Shown here: piece by piece, positions 24,819 to 35,702 of the stretch
Layout: every line of letters starts with the position of its first letter
Numbering within the stretch: the stretch's first letter is position 1
Assembly (NCBI GenBank): GCA_973895155.1
Contig: OZ316893.1
Coordinates: 23,808,001-23,872,000 of the forward strand
Direction: 5' to 3'
From: Marsupella aquatica
Lineage: Eukaryota > Marchantiophyta
DNA length: 64,000 nucleotides
Notes under the pieces: model-generated
Seen by the model: the letters and a program-made list of their open reading frames with translations, nothing else
The model's database searches: none
What the model was told of the DNA's origin: nothing
Made by a program: the position numbers and the translations under genes

Positions 24819-26423
24819 TTGGACAAGTATTTCTTTATCTTGTGTCTCACACACTTTCATCACGTACAGTATTGCTCTACACTATCGGATCACCTCTCTC
24901 CACATCAGTTTACAATGGGCGTTCTTGGCGGTTGTGACGCAGTTATTGCGGGTATTCGCACTAGCTTGGACCTCCACCCTGATTGGGTTGTCCTCCAGGT
25001 TGATGTCTCTAACGCTTTCAATACGGTTTCTCAGACAGCATTTTTTTGTGCTTTGAGGGCAGCGGATCCAGACATCCAATCCCTTATCCCCTTTGTCTGT
25101 TGTTTTTATGGACTCAAGGCCCCACTCTTCTATAGTCATCACACCTCTACTAGAGTGATACCACTCTTTCTTCTGTAGAAGGTACACGTCAGGGTGACCC
25201 TTTGGGTGGGCCTCTTTTTGCCATTGCCCATTTTACAACTTTACAGGAAGCCGTCGTGACCCACCCCCAGTGTATCTTCCCCTCCCTTTTAGATGACACC
25301 CACATCATTGGTCCTCCCGCAGCGGTTACTTCTGCCCTCGCCACTCTTTCCACCCATTTGATGGGCCTTGGTTTACGGGTTCAGCCTGTGAAGAGTTGTG
25401 CATGGAGTCCAGTTGGGTTACTCTCTGATCTTGCGCTTCCCCCAGGGTTCTTACGTCCAACCGATGGTCTTTGGGTCCTTGGCTCCCCAGTCAGTACCAC
25501 CTCATTTTGCTCATCTTTCATCGTTGACGCTCTACAGGCTGCCTTGGCCCCTACTCCTATGCTCCCTAAGTTAGCAGATTCTCAGGCAGCATTTGGGATG
25601 TGGTTGAGGTGCATCCACCCTCATGCGTCTTATTTGGCTAGGACGCATCCCCCTACCGAGGATCTTTGTCTCCACCTTTGAGCGTTTGATGTCTCGATTC
25701 ATGAGACTTTGGCCTCTCTTTTAGGGCCAAGTACGTTGCTCTCATCTCAATGGCTTCATCGATAGCTCATTCTTACTATTTCTCAGGGTGGGTTTGGGCT
25801 TACTTCCATTGAGCGCCTTGCACTTTTGGCCTTTTTGGGCGGCCGCCTTCTCATTTTTGGCCGATTGTTTCCTTATTGAGGATCAACCTTTTTTACTCTC
25901 GTTTTTACTTTCATCTCTCATGGAGGTAGAGGGAGGGTTCCCTCCCATTTCAGGTTCATTTGCGCTCGGCGTAGTCATCATTACCAGATCCTGTTTGCGC
26001 TGTGTTACCTTCATTTTTGGAGTTTTTATCCTTGGACCCCGTTTGTCTTCAGGCAGATCTTGTTGGGCATATGCATGCTTTCACCCTCTCCTGACCAGCA
26101 TTCTCTCTGAGGCACCTAACACGAACCGAGCTCGGATTCTTTCTTCAGGAGGGAATGGAGGATGGCTTCAGGCCAATCCAGTCATTCCTCATCTACGGAT
26201 GTCTTCAGCGGAGTTCTTGACAGCCATGTGTCTTGGTATGGGGCTGCCCCACCCACTTCTTGCAGGTTTACCTCCTTCTTGCACTTGTGGGAAGCCTTCT
26301 GATGCCACAAGTTTCCATCTTCTTTGGTGCAGTTTGGGAGGTGAAACCATTATTGTTCACAACGTTGTGAAAGATATGACTGCTCAGGTTCTCTTGGGCT
26401 CTTTGGTTTTAGTGGCAATGTAG
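24819..26423 (+). pseudogene. Non-LTR retrotransposon reverse transcriptase remnant
   Basis: Broken reverse transcriptase. The first piece (24819-25178) has VLQVDVSNAFNTVSQTAFF, the first catalytic Asp block. After a frameshift near 25170 comes EGTRQGDPLGGPLFAIAHF, then LLDDTHIIGP, where the family usually has ADDT, and QPVKSCAWSP. A third piece (25788-26423) has AEFLTAMCLGMGLPHPLL and a late Cys motif (CTCGKPSDATSFHLLWC), typical of the C-terminus of such proteins. No N-terminal endonuclease was found. At least two frameshifts make it inactive. Confidence 0.8.
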
Positions 26424-26429
26424 TTAAAA

Positions 26430-27480
26430 GTTGTATTTGGTTAACAATGGAATAATTTTGTAACTCAACAATCATGTATGCTAATTGCTGAGTAAACATG
26501 CACTTGTCAAACATGCAACAAACACAATTAAAGTCACTATAACATATTTGACACTTTTGCGAAGGTATTTTTGTCGACGCTCTTGTATTTCTGATGGGCG
26601 GCGCTTGGCATAATTTGCGCATCAACCCACATCGCAATTTGTGATTCTATCCCTATCGCAAAGATAATACTTGAAGCGCATTATATCGCTAATATGTTGC
26701 GAAGTAAATGATTTTGCAAGTTTTACCAAAACGCGCCGAATGGAAAGGCGCCTTCTGAAGACGCCGAAATCGCTCGCCGACTCCAAAACTAACTGATGTA
26801 AATATTTGCGAAGAAGGTTGGATTGAAATGGTTTTGCGATAGTATTTGTTTGACAAGTTTAAGAATGTCGGAGGATGGAAGATTTGCGAAACGGTGAGAA
26901 TATGAAATTTGTGATTGATTTTGCATCACAAGGTTGAAAATAGTATAGTATGGAAATATTGAGAAACGAGAAGCTTCATAGAAATTGCGAGTCCGGTGAG
27001 ATTTATGAGCTTCGCAAATTGTTCACAAACTAAAAATTAAGATTATTGTGAGGTGAGACAATGAAGAGGGTGGATGGTCCAATATATGGATGGGGCAGGA
27101 GGGAAGAGGAAGTAAGGATGGAGGGAGGTACAATGAAGGATGGAAAGGGAGGGAGTACAATGGAAGAGGAAGGAGGGAGGAGAAAGAGGAAGGGAGGAGG
27201 AGGGACAGACGTACCACAGAGGAGGGAAACACAAGGGTGACAATGAAAATTATGGAATAAGTAGGAAATAAAGTTATATTGAGCAACAGAGGTTAGATAG
27301 AAAGTTGCATGTAAAATTCACAAGTGATCACAATAAAACAATACGATACATATGTCATGAGTATGACTCATTCAAAAGTGAATGGCAAATATAAATTATA
27401 TAGACAATACTTTTTTTTATATCACCAAACATGAACAAATCAAATATAACATGAACAAATGTCTAGGCTGGATCCAAGTG
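26430..27480. repeat. AT-rich DNA with recurrent TTGCGAA motifs, then a purine-rich tract
   Basis: Between 26550 and 27025 the core TTGCGA or its complement recurs many times (for example TTTTGCGAAGG near 26555, GTTGCGAAG near 26697, ATTTGCGAAGAAGG near 26805, ATTTGCGAAACGG near 26881, CTTCGCAAATTG near 27010). 27060-27235 is GA-rich low-complexity sequence. Repeated subterminal motifs are typical of CACTA elements, so this could be the 3' end of the adjacent CACTA. I did not find a CACTA terminus. Confidence 0.45.
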
Positions 27481-27496
27481 CATATAAATATGTCTC

Positions 27497-28006
27497 TCAC
27501 ACTTGGTCCTCATCGGCCTCAAGGTCATCTAGGTCTGATACAATAACATCTGGCTTCTCAGAAACAATGGAACAAGAACGTGGCACATAGGTGATGACAA
27601 TTGACCACTCGGTGTCTAAGGGGTATGGAATGTAGAAACATTGCTCCAAGTGTGACGGGAAAGCAAATGGTTCTGATGTTTGCCAATGAGATGCTTGAAC
27701 ACTAGTGGCACTTGTCTTCAACCGTGTAAACTCACTCTCATCTTGAAGTACAGTGCAATTTTGACCAACAAGGTTCACTTTGAACCACTTGCACTTGAAG
27801 ACATATTCCTCAAACTTTGAATGGTTGTCATATGATACCACCAAGATCTCCTCTATCTTCCCATAGTGTGGCACAACATCTCTAACAATGTTCCTGTCAT
27901 GGCGGTTGCTTCTAGAGTCTTGAGAAAATTCCCCTTGAACTCCACAATCAAAAGTACGACCCCTCTTCTCATCAAGGGAAGAAACCCTGAAATTAACAAA
28001 ACCCAC
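27497..28006 (-). pseudogene. DUF4216-like segment of the CACTA transposase gene
   Basis: Residues such as VVSYDNHSKFEEYVFKCKWF, then EPFAFPSHLEQCFYIPYP and WSIVITYVPRS, match the DUF4216 pattern found at the C-terminal end of TNP2-type genes. The function of the domain is unknown. It is followed by an acidic tail (DLDDLEADEDQV). Confidence 0.75.
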
Positions 28007-28215
28007 AAATTTTTATTACACAAAAGATACCATTAATGTAATAATCATCAAAATATGACACCCATCCCTAAATAGCCAAAACCCACATGGCCTATGGCAT
28101 AAATATAGAAGCCAACATTACAGTTATGGATGTCATTAATGATAATAGAAAGTTTTTAAACAATAGAAATAACTAATCAAAATAAGGTCTACATGAATTA
28201 ATAGAGGAAGAAAGG

Positions 28216-29046
28216 TTAGGTACTAGTGGACCTGAAGTGTCTCCCTTGTGTCCACATAGCCGTCTTGGATGTCACTACTCTCAAAGGGCCATGAACAATG
28301 GTCCGAACGTCATCTGTGATGGTAGGAAAGTGGGACACATCTCCTCCTTGTGTCACCATGTCATCCAACTCAAGCAACTTTTGCTTCATATACTCATGCA
28401 TCTTAGGAAAAATTCTTGCTCTTTGACTTGTTCTCTTGGCATTCTCATAAAACTCTCTCCATTTCTCCATGATATTACTATTACTCAACATAAATATTGT
28501 CAACTGTGACCACTTTGTTGATGTCAACATGCGTGTTTTTGTGGCACCTGTTAAACGGTCCTCCTCCTCTTCTCTTTCCTCCATCCAAGTATGTGGACAA
28601 GTAGGATCAATGGTGGCCAAGACGTCACTACAATAAAACATACTCTCTGCTGCCAAGTATCATGTAGCTATGCTTCCCTCCACCCGTGCACGGTTACGTA
28701 CATAAGCCTTCAACACCGCCATGTAATGCTCAAGCCAATACATCCATCTACAATGCACTGGACCAGCAATGGCAACCTCCCGCACAAGATGCACAAATAA
28801 ATGAACCTGACAATCAAAGAAGGAAGGAGGAAGGGCTTTCTCCAACTTGCATACCACCTCAGCTGCCAATACCTCCATCCCAAGGATCTCTTCTACATAT
28901 ATCTCCTTTGAGCATATCCATCTCAACAAACGACCCAATGACCAGATGACATCTTGCACTTCTTCACTCCCTATACCTATAATTGCCACTAGCAATATAT
29001 GCTGCAATAGGCGATGATAGTCTGTGTCTTCAGATATCGTGGCCAC
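28216..29046 (-). pseudogene. DUF4218-like segment of the CACTA gene with an in-frame stop
   Basis: LPPSFFDCQVHLFVHLVREV, HCRWMYWLEHYMAVLKAYVR and VEGSIA are hallmarks of DUF4218. An in-frame TGA at about 28660-28662 falls between EGSIAT and YLAAESMFYCSDVL, where intact relatives read through. The second half continues in the same frame to 28216. Confidence 0.75.
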
Positions 29047-30796
29047 TTGTGATTGTCCTCCATCCCAAAAGCTTTTCGAAGGTTGGCACCATAGCCTATA
29101 GGAAACCGCATCTCTCCTATACGGTTCCGAAATTCATGTCTTTGGCCAACACTCAACACCCAAGGAGCAGAAGGACGATTCTCCACACCTGTGATAGGAT
29201 TAGTTGTCACCCAAACATCTGGATGTATTTCCATCTCCTCGCATGCCTCCCTAAAATTAGTGTTTTTCTCCCCATAAAAATGCTTTATCAAAGCCTTCCC
29301 CACATTTCCCTCTATGTGCATGGGGTCTAAGAGATGGCGGATCTTCAACTCAGACCAATAGGGCAAAGTGGCTAGTATACTCCACCTGGTCAAACCTGTC
29401 CTATCAAAGGTGAAGGAATCATTTGGGTCTGCCGCCCTATCAGCTAGTGACTTCCAATGTGCAAAACTTGTTGCATCAGGAATTTCACGCTCATCACCAA
29501 ATGGCATGTCAAAGGAGGAGAATAGAAGTGGGTCAAACCTCATCTCATGCCCCATGGGAAGAAACTTTGTATGCCCAATATAAACAATCTTTCTAATCCA
29601 TGAACAATATGTGGCCATGTCCTCTAAGCTTGGGCCACAAGTACAGCAAGCTTTGTACCCCTGAGTTTGCAATCCAGAGACAAAACCAAACCCTGCTTAC
29701 ACAGAAGAAATCAAACCATGCAAACTTTATGTTAGGGTTGTCACATGATCGAGAAACAACAATAGGAACTACACATTATCGAAGGGTTGCAAATGGCATG
29801 GAAGTCATCTTACCAGGATAGTCATGCATTGTCCAACAAATGATCCCTCTCAATTGAAAGACACGTGGAAAACCTCCTGTAATTTTCCTGCCATCATATG
29901 CCCACACTCCATCCCATAATTTTTGAAGTTCTCCAACCAATAGTGCCAAGTAAGTGTCAAAGTTCTTCACCTTTTTTGGACCTGGGATAATCAAAGACAA
30001 TAAAAGGAACCCCTTCTTCATGGATAGCCATGGTGGGAGGTTATAATTCATGACAACCACAGGCCAAACTGATGTAGGTTGCCCCTTTCCTCCAAGTGAA
30101 TGAGGGCTAACTCCATCAGATGCCAATCCTAGCCTCACATGGCGAGGATCATGTGCAAAGTCTGGCCATGTTGCCTCAATATGTTTGTGAGCAGGGGAGT
30201 CAACTGGCAATCGCATGACACCAGACTCTGATCGATGAGTCTTATGCCATACCATCAACTCTGCCAAGTCAGAACATCGATACATGTGCAACAACCAAGG
30301 AATGATGGGAAATTAACCAACGAACAGCCTTCATTGGCACCTTCTTTGTTAGCATGTTGGGGTCATAGCGAGGCTCATCACATGTTGTACATTGTGTCAT
30401 GTTTGCATTGGCCCCATGAAATAACATGCAATCATTCACACATGCATGAACAATATGATATTCCATGCCAATAGATGAGAGAACACTCTTTGCCTCCTTC
30501 CAAGTTGCTGGCAACACATTCTCAGTGGGTAACATAAGGTCATGGCAAAGTGCAAACTTATCAGATAACAAGGCATTGCTTGCCTTGTGTTTGGCCTGTA
30601 GGTTCATCAACCCCAAGATGGCTGAAAGACAACTCAAACAAGCCCCCTCATAGATAGGTGTTCGGGCATGTTCCTTTGCTTCTTCCCATTGGTGTTGTCC
30701 CTCAGGGGTATGTCTTGGGCGTGGATCATTGGGGGGCACCTGCCCTTCATTGGGAAGGTCATCACCAGGGTTGTCGGCACCAAACCAATCAACCAT
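28989..30796 (-). pseudogene. TNP2 transposase core of the CACTA element
   Basis: The N-terminal part (30796-30300) has the Cys region ACVNDCMLFHGANANMTQCTTC followed by KKVPMKAVRW. A one-base frameshift near 30308 separates it from the next piece (30294-29810), which has RLGLASDGVSPHS, the first catalytic Asp region, and VVMNYNLPPWLSMKKGF. A GT-AG intron lies between about 29815 and 29700. The next exon carries YKACCTCGPS and continues with HLLDPMHIEGNVGKALI. The frameshift makes it non-functional unless sequencing error is involved. Confidence 0.8.
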
Positions 30797-32089
30797 ATGT
30801 CATCCATGGCTCTATCTTGGTCATCAGTTACTTGTTCATCCGTCCGAGGTACCTCTTCGATCATCAAGGTTACTGCTTCCACTTGCACTTGATGAGGAGT
30901 GTGACTCTGATCCATGTCCTTCTTCTGGCATACCCATTTCTCGATATGTTGCTCTCAATCTCCGTGGTAACATATTTGGAGAGGGTCGCACATTCTAAAA
31001 ACAAAGCAAACAATTGAAAGTTATATTGCAAAGAGAACACACACAAAAATGGGCTAGGGGTGTGCAAAAATGAAATAATATTGGTTGTGGTGCAAATACA
31101 AAACATGGCCAAAGGCCATATGTAGTGTCATTTGATATGCAACATACCACCTATGACCCTTAACTTAACCCTAATCCCACTCATAGTGAGTAAATAACTC
31201 ATCCCCTGAGTTAATGGTCCTCGTCGCTACAACTAGGCAATGGTCATGATGATATGTCTGGCCATAAGGTGCTGGTGGAGGACCCTCAATGAAAACCCAC
31301 TCATAATTTTGTCTACGCTTAGGGCGAGTCCCCACGGTACTGTTTATAAACCAACAATATTCCCAGTCCGTATGGGGTCCCCATCTATGACACGCTGCTC
31401 ACTATACCTTCTAGTGTTTCCATCAAAAGTATCCATGTCCAATGCATAAGTCTTCCACTCAGGGTGTTGTGCAAGGATCATGTTCCAATGTCTTCTCTTG
31501 TAGATGGGTCCACCATAAGGAAACAAAGTAGGCCCCTCTCGGCTGCGTCCACCTCTACCACTCTCGGTGTCCACAATGATGTCCTCCCAGGAAAAAACTC
31601 CATAGCCATGTCTATCCCCAAGTGTGGAAGGTTTGATAACCCAACGTCTACCCCAAACCTCTACCTCCTCACCGTAGGAAAGCTATTGTGGCAAACCAAG
31701 AGTCTCAAGATCCCAGTCCTTGATGATAGGGACACATCTGCCAGTGAACTCACAATCACCCCACCTACCCGTAACCACTGCCTTTGTACAAATCAGTATC
31801 CCCTCGGGCCCGCCTCTTGGAACGCTTTCTCCCTCTTGGGACAATAGCCGCAACCCCAACTTCCCTAGGACTGGTGGGCCTTGCCGCTAGACCCAAGGCT
31901 TGTGAGAATGCATTGCCTATAGCATCTACAACACCTTGTGATGGGACATAGGGTGCTTGTGCCGCAGGTCTAGGCCTATTGGATACCTATTCCACCGAAA
32001 CCAAAACAAACAAAAGTAGGTGTGAAATTAAAAACCTTCAACCATTGAGTAATGGGAATAGGGTAGGAAAACTAAGGCATAACACTTAC

Positions 32090-32323
32090 CATATGAGATG
32101 AAGAAGCCCCTGCCGTATGACATCCACAACGCCCATATCTCTCAATATGTTGGGCACATATGTAAGATTTTTGGGAAACCTGACCCACACATCTGGAACA
32201 TTCACAAAGTTGACGGGGTGGACCGCGAGGAGGAGGTGCGGTCGTGTGATGTTGAGGTGGAGGTGGTTTATCTTCATCAGAGGAGGACGAGTCTGTGGTG
32301 GAGATTTCAGAAGATGAAGACAT
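32090..32323 (-). CDS. Cys-rich N-terminal exon of the CACTA TNP2 gene
   Basis: The ATG at 32323 opens 78 codons ending at a GT donor (32089). The product is Ser/Asp- and Pro-rich, then has CECSRCVGQ and ICAQHIERYGRCGC, a Cys/His cluster seen at the start of plant TNP2-like transposases. Further pieces at 31344-31574 may be later exons (containing WNMILAQHPEWKTYALDMDT). Confidence 0.6.
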
Positions 32324-32345
32324 ATCCCCTTTAACAAGATATAAT

Positions 32346-34430
32346 TAAAATGGGCATGTTATGACCAAAACATACCACAAAATGATATAAATCAAAGTTC
32401 CCAAATAATGATGACAAGAAACCCAAACCAAAATGACCATAGCAATAAAAAAGGTACCTTTATGAGACCCAGGCTCAGGAGTGCCAATAGGTCTTGTGGC
32501 TCTAAGATAATTAATGAACCCAATCTGAAAGTATGAGGGAAAAGTTGCAAGCATTCCATGTATATGTAAGCACAATAATCTGGACCAAACAAGAACAAAA
32601 AAACCCTATATACATGTCCCCTTTATACATAATGGCAACCAAAAGTGTTAAGTACATGAAATGAACACTTGAGCCAGTCATGCAATGTTTACCTTTCAGA
32701 TGCCCGGGCTCTCACAATGCATATGCATTAGTATCAAATCATCAAAAAGTGCCGCACCCTGCAAGCTATCATATATTCCCCTCCTTTGTTAGCAAAACCC
32801 ATGCCAATCCCTTTTTGATTCATAAACCCAATGAACCTCTCTTAAACCCAAAAGGCTGCAATATAAATCTCATGAAACCTTGCTTTGTCTTATCCAAACC
32901 TTCAACCCCAAACCGCATCCTACCTATTAAACCTAAATCTGACTTACACATAAACCCAAACCTTTCTTCAACCCTAGAGACCTTTCTATTTAAAAACCCC
33001 AAACCCTAAAACCCTAAACCAAAACCTTACTTATTTCTTGTAAACCAAATCCCACACCTTTATTATTTCTTCTAAACTAATGTAAACCCAAACCTTAGCC
33101 TAAACCAACACCATACATATTAACCCCCTGGGCCCCCACTCCTTTCTAATACGGGGAGGACGTGAGAACCGTTCAAGGGTCATTTTTATCCCTTCGGCGG
33201 TAATTTTTATAATTCGCTTACAATTCCGCAACCTCCGCATATATACCGAAACCACTTTGTAATTTTGTAAGACCCCTTGAAATGACATCCTTCTTACTTT
33301 TGCGGAAGGGTAAATCAATAGGTAGCAACACACGACATCATATTATTGGTACACGTGTCAAATTATAATTGGTACACGAGTATTATCCTTACAGTATCCA
33401 TATCTCCTTCATAAATTAAAATGTTAATACTGGCTATGCTAAGCTAGAAAAGTTTTGAAGGGAGGATTGGGGGCGATCCCAGGGGCGATGGGGGATGGAC
33501 CGGGTGTGTGGAGTGGTGGGGGTTTTGGCGGGGAATTTAAGAAAACACATCTGGGATGACTAAAACCATTGGATTAGAGGGAGAGCAAATCGAAGCCATT
33601 GAATCGGCGATCCATGGCCTCGCCTGCGTTATGAACCCTAAGGTTTAGGGTTTAGTCATGAGACCGTCACCGCCCGGGATCAGCCCCCCCTCGTACCCCT
33701 GCTCCTCATTCTTCCTTTGCGCTCGGTCTCACCTTGCCTCGCGCTCGTTCTCGCCTCGCGCTCCCGCTTGCCTTGTGCTTGCTCCTGGCTCATCCGCCAT
33801 TGCTGCTCGGCCGCCATCGCTGCTCGGCCGCCATCATCGATCCTCTGCCATCGCTGCTCCTTGTCCGCCATTGTTGCTCCTCGTTCGCCATTGCTGCTTT
33901 GGCCTTGTCCACCATTGTCGATCCGCATCCGGCATTGTTGGCCCTCGTTTGCCTGTTCTTGCTCTTGCCCAGCATCGCTAAGTGCTCGCTTTGAAGGTCC
34001 TTAGTTTGGAAGGTCTTCCCCGACATTGCGATTGTCAAGGTCGTCTCAATCTCACCTACTCAAATGCTATGCTATGTGAACCTTCCACATTTTTGGCATG
34101 CATTGTTATCTCCCCGGTTATGTCTTCAATGTTCTTTGTGTTGCCTCAATGTTCCTGGGATTTGGCTGTGACTGTGCCAACTTGCGGATTTGCACGCCAT
34201 TGCATTGTGATTTGTAGGATTTACGTGCATTTGACTGCCAATGCATTTGGCTGGATTTCAATGGATTGTTCTAAGTCATTGTGACTATCCTTAAGATCTT
34301 GATGCAATCGACATGAGTGACATTTCATTGGATTTGCAAACGCTGCCAGCTTGAGTGCTTCATTGTGGAGATGTTTTGCTTGCAGATCATTTTTGAGAAA
34401 CCCAGTGATCGAAGGAGATAGTGAAAGCTT
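32346..34430. other. Spacer with short telomere-like tracts and Pro/Ala-coding minisatellite
   Basis: I see no gene. 32780-33020 is rich in AAACCC/CCCTAAA-like words, with AAACCCTAAAACCCTAAACC at 33001-33020. 33632-33656 has AACCCTAAGGTTTAGGGTTT in opposed orientation. 33700-33960 has imperfect repeats of CGCCATTGCTGCTCGG type, giving low-complexity open frames on both strands. Confidence 0.5.
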
Positions 34431-34472
34431 CAGTGTTGCGTGTTGACTCTTCTGGGAGTGGACAGAAGAGGG

Positions 34473-35587
34473 ATGGCAGTATTCCGAGCAGGAATCCATG
34501 CTGAAAAATTTATGTTTGTCTCTCAAGTGTACTCCAAACTGAAAGAGAGACTCAACATCAAAGGGCCAGTTCCCTGTTATTTGGCAGAAGATGAGACCAC
34601 TGTCAAAAAAACAGTAAGGTACTTTCTCAGGCCCTCATGCATGATGTTAGTCATGTCATGGTGTTGGATCCTAGTTTCACCTTTATCTCTGTTTCAACTA
34701 TTATGTAGGCTCCATCTGGAAACCAAGATCTCAGTTTTGGTTTCTTGCAGGTGGCTGCCAAAACATGACACCATGATTGGATTTTGCGGCACCCAAACAG
34801 AGCATGTATGCCTTGTTGGGTGGGAGATAGAAGTGGGCGAAGGAGAACTTGGCTTCCACATCATCGTTGATGCTTTTGACAACAATGTGGTAGGGCAGAT
34901 GGCTCGTTGTATAGTAGTCAATCCCCTTGCAGAGGGGTTCCCACGGTTGCTTATACTAGCTACAGGTACATGTAATAGATTTAAAGCTCCTTGGGTTAGA
35001 GAGCAGTGGGATATCCTGGAGTCATTGTGGAACACTCATTGTCTGGAGAGCGTGGGGCCTTTACTCGGCCATGCAAGTGACGGTGATGCACGTAGGAGGA
35101 AGTTAATGTTGGAGGACTATACTGGTTGTCGGAAGGCAGGGCCAAGATTTAGCCTTGGGTGGGAAGGCTGGCAATTGAGCCACTCTATGACAGGTGATGG
35201 GCCATTGACCCACGCTGTTGGGCTACATGACCAAGACTATATCCACAATGGGAAGAAGTTAGTGTTCAACCCATTGGATTCTTCAGCTCATATATTGAAA
35301 CTGGGGACTCAAGTGACCAACCTGAGTCATCTGAGACTTCTGTTAGGTTTATATGACCATGACCTTCATGGGCTGAACCATGATGATGTAACACAAATTG
35401 ATAGGCAGAATTGGGCTAGTGCACAAAGGATTTGTAGTCGTAAGGCGGGTTCTACGCTGAGGATGTTGCGTCTGCGGAAGGATGCAAGGGTGGAGCTCGC
35501 ACTTGGAACTGAGGTGTTTGTTCGTATGTGTGGAGATTATCTGGATATATTCATGAACCCTCGGCTCACTCTACGGGAGAGGGTTGT
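34473..35587 (+). pseudogene. RNase-H-like transposase ORF, truncated by a Ty3/Gypsy element
   Basis: The ATG at 34473 opens MAVFRAGIHAEKFMF. An apparent 132-nt GT-AG intron at 34619-34750, which keeps the frame, joins ETTVKKTVR to WLPKHDTMIGFCGTQTEH. Downstream are LLGHASDGDARRRKLML and WEGWQLSHSMTGDGPLTHAVGLHDQDYIHNGKK segments. The acidic positions in YLAEDETTV and GHASDGDARRR suggest a DDE/RNase-H-like core. I recall similar uncharacterised proteins in scattered eukaryotes but cannot name the family. The reading frame runs into the Ty3/Gypsy repeat at about 35588, so the C-terminus has been displaced. Confidence 0.5.
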
Positions 35588-35702
35588 TGTGATGCCTAGA
35601 CAGGAATCACTCGGCCAGTTAAGTGGGTAAAGCAGGAAGGCACCCTAGAAACACCTTAGTATAGGGACAAAACAAGGAAAATATAAACAATTAGGGGCAA
35701 CC

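Larger units (their letters stand above)
27400..32345 (-). mobile_element. CACTA (En/Spm-like) DNA transposon, decayed
   Basis: The minus-strand order is a Cys-rich N-terminal exon (32323-32090), a TNP2 transposase core (30796-28989), DUF4218 (29046-28216) and DUF4216 (28006-27497). That is the standard plant CACTA TNP2 gene order. Frameshifts and an in-frame stop break it. Terminal CACTA/TAGTG ends and a 3-bp target duplication were not located, so the limits cover coding evidence only. Confidence 0.85.

Noticed and set aside
27023-27286. Leu/Pro/Ser-rich minus-strand ORFs
   Set aside because: Translation of a GA-rich low-complexity tract; no domain.
32990-33020. True telomere or interstitial telomeric array
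   Set aside because: Only two or three degenerate CCCTAAA units; too short to mean more than common plant promoter-like telo-boxes.
33658-34004. Overlapping Ala/Pro/Arg/Ser-rich ORFs on both strands
   Set aside because: Produced by imperfect CGCCATTGCTGCTCGG-type repeats; frames on both strands are equally open.
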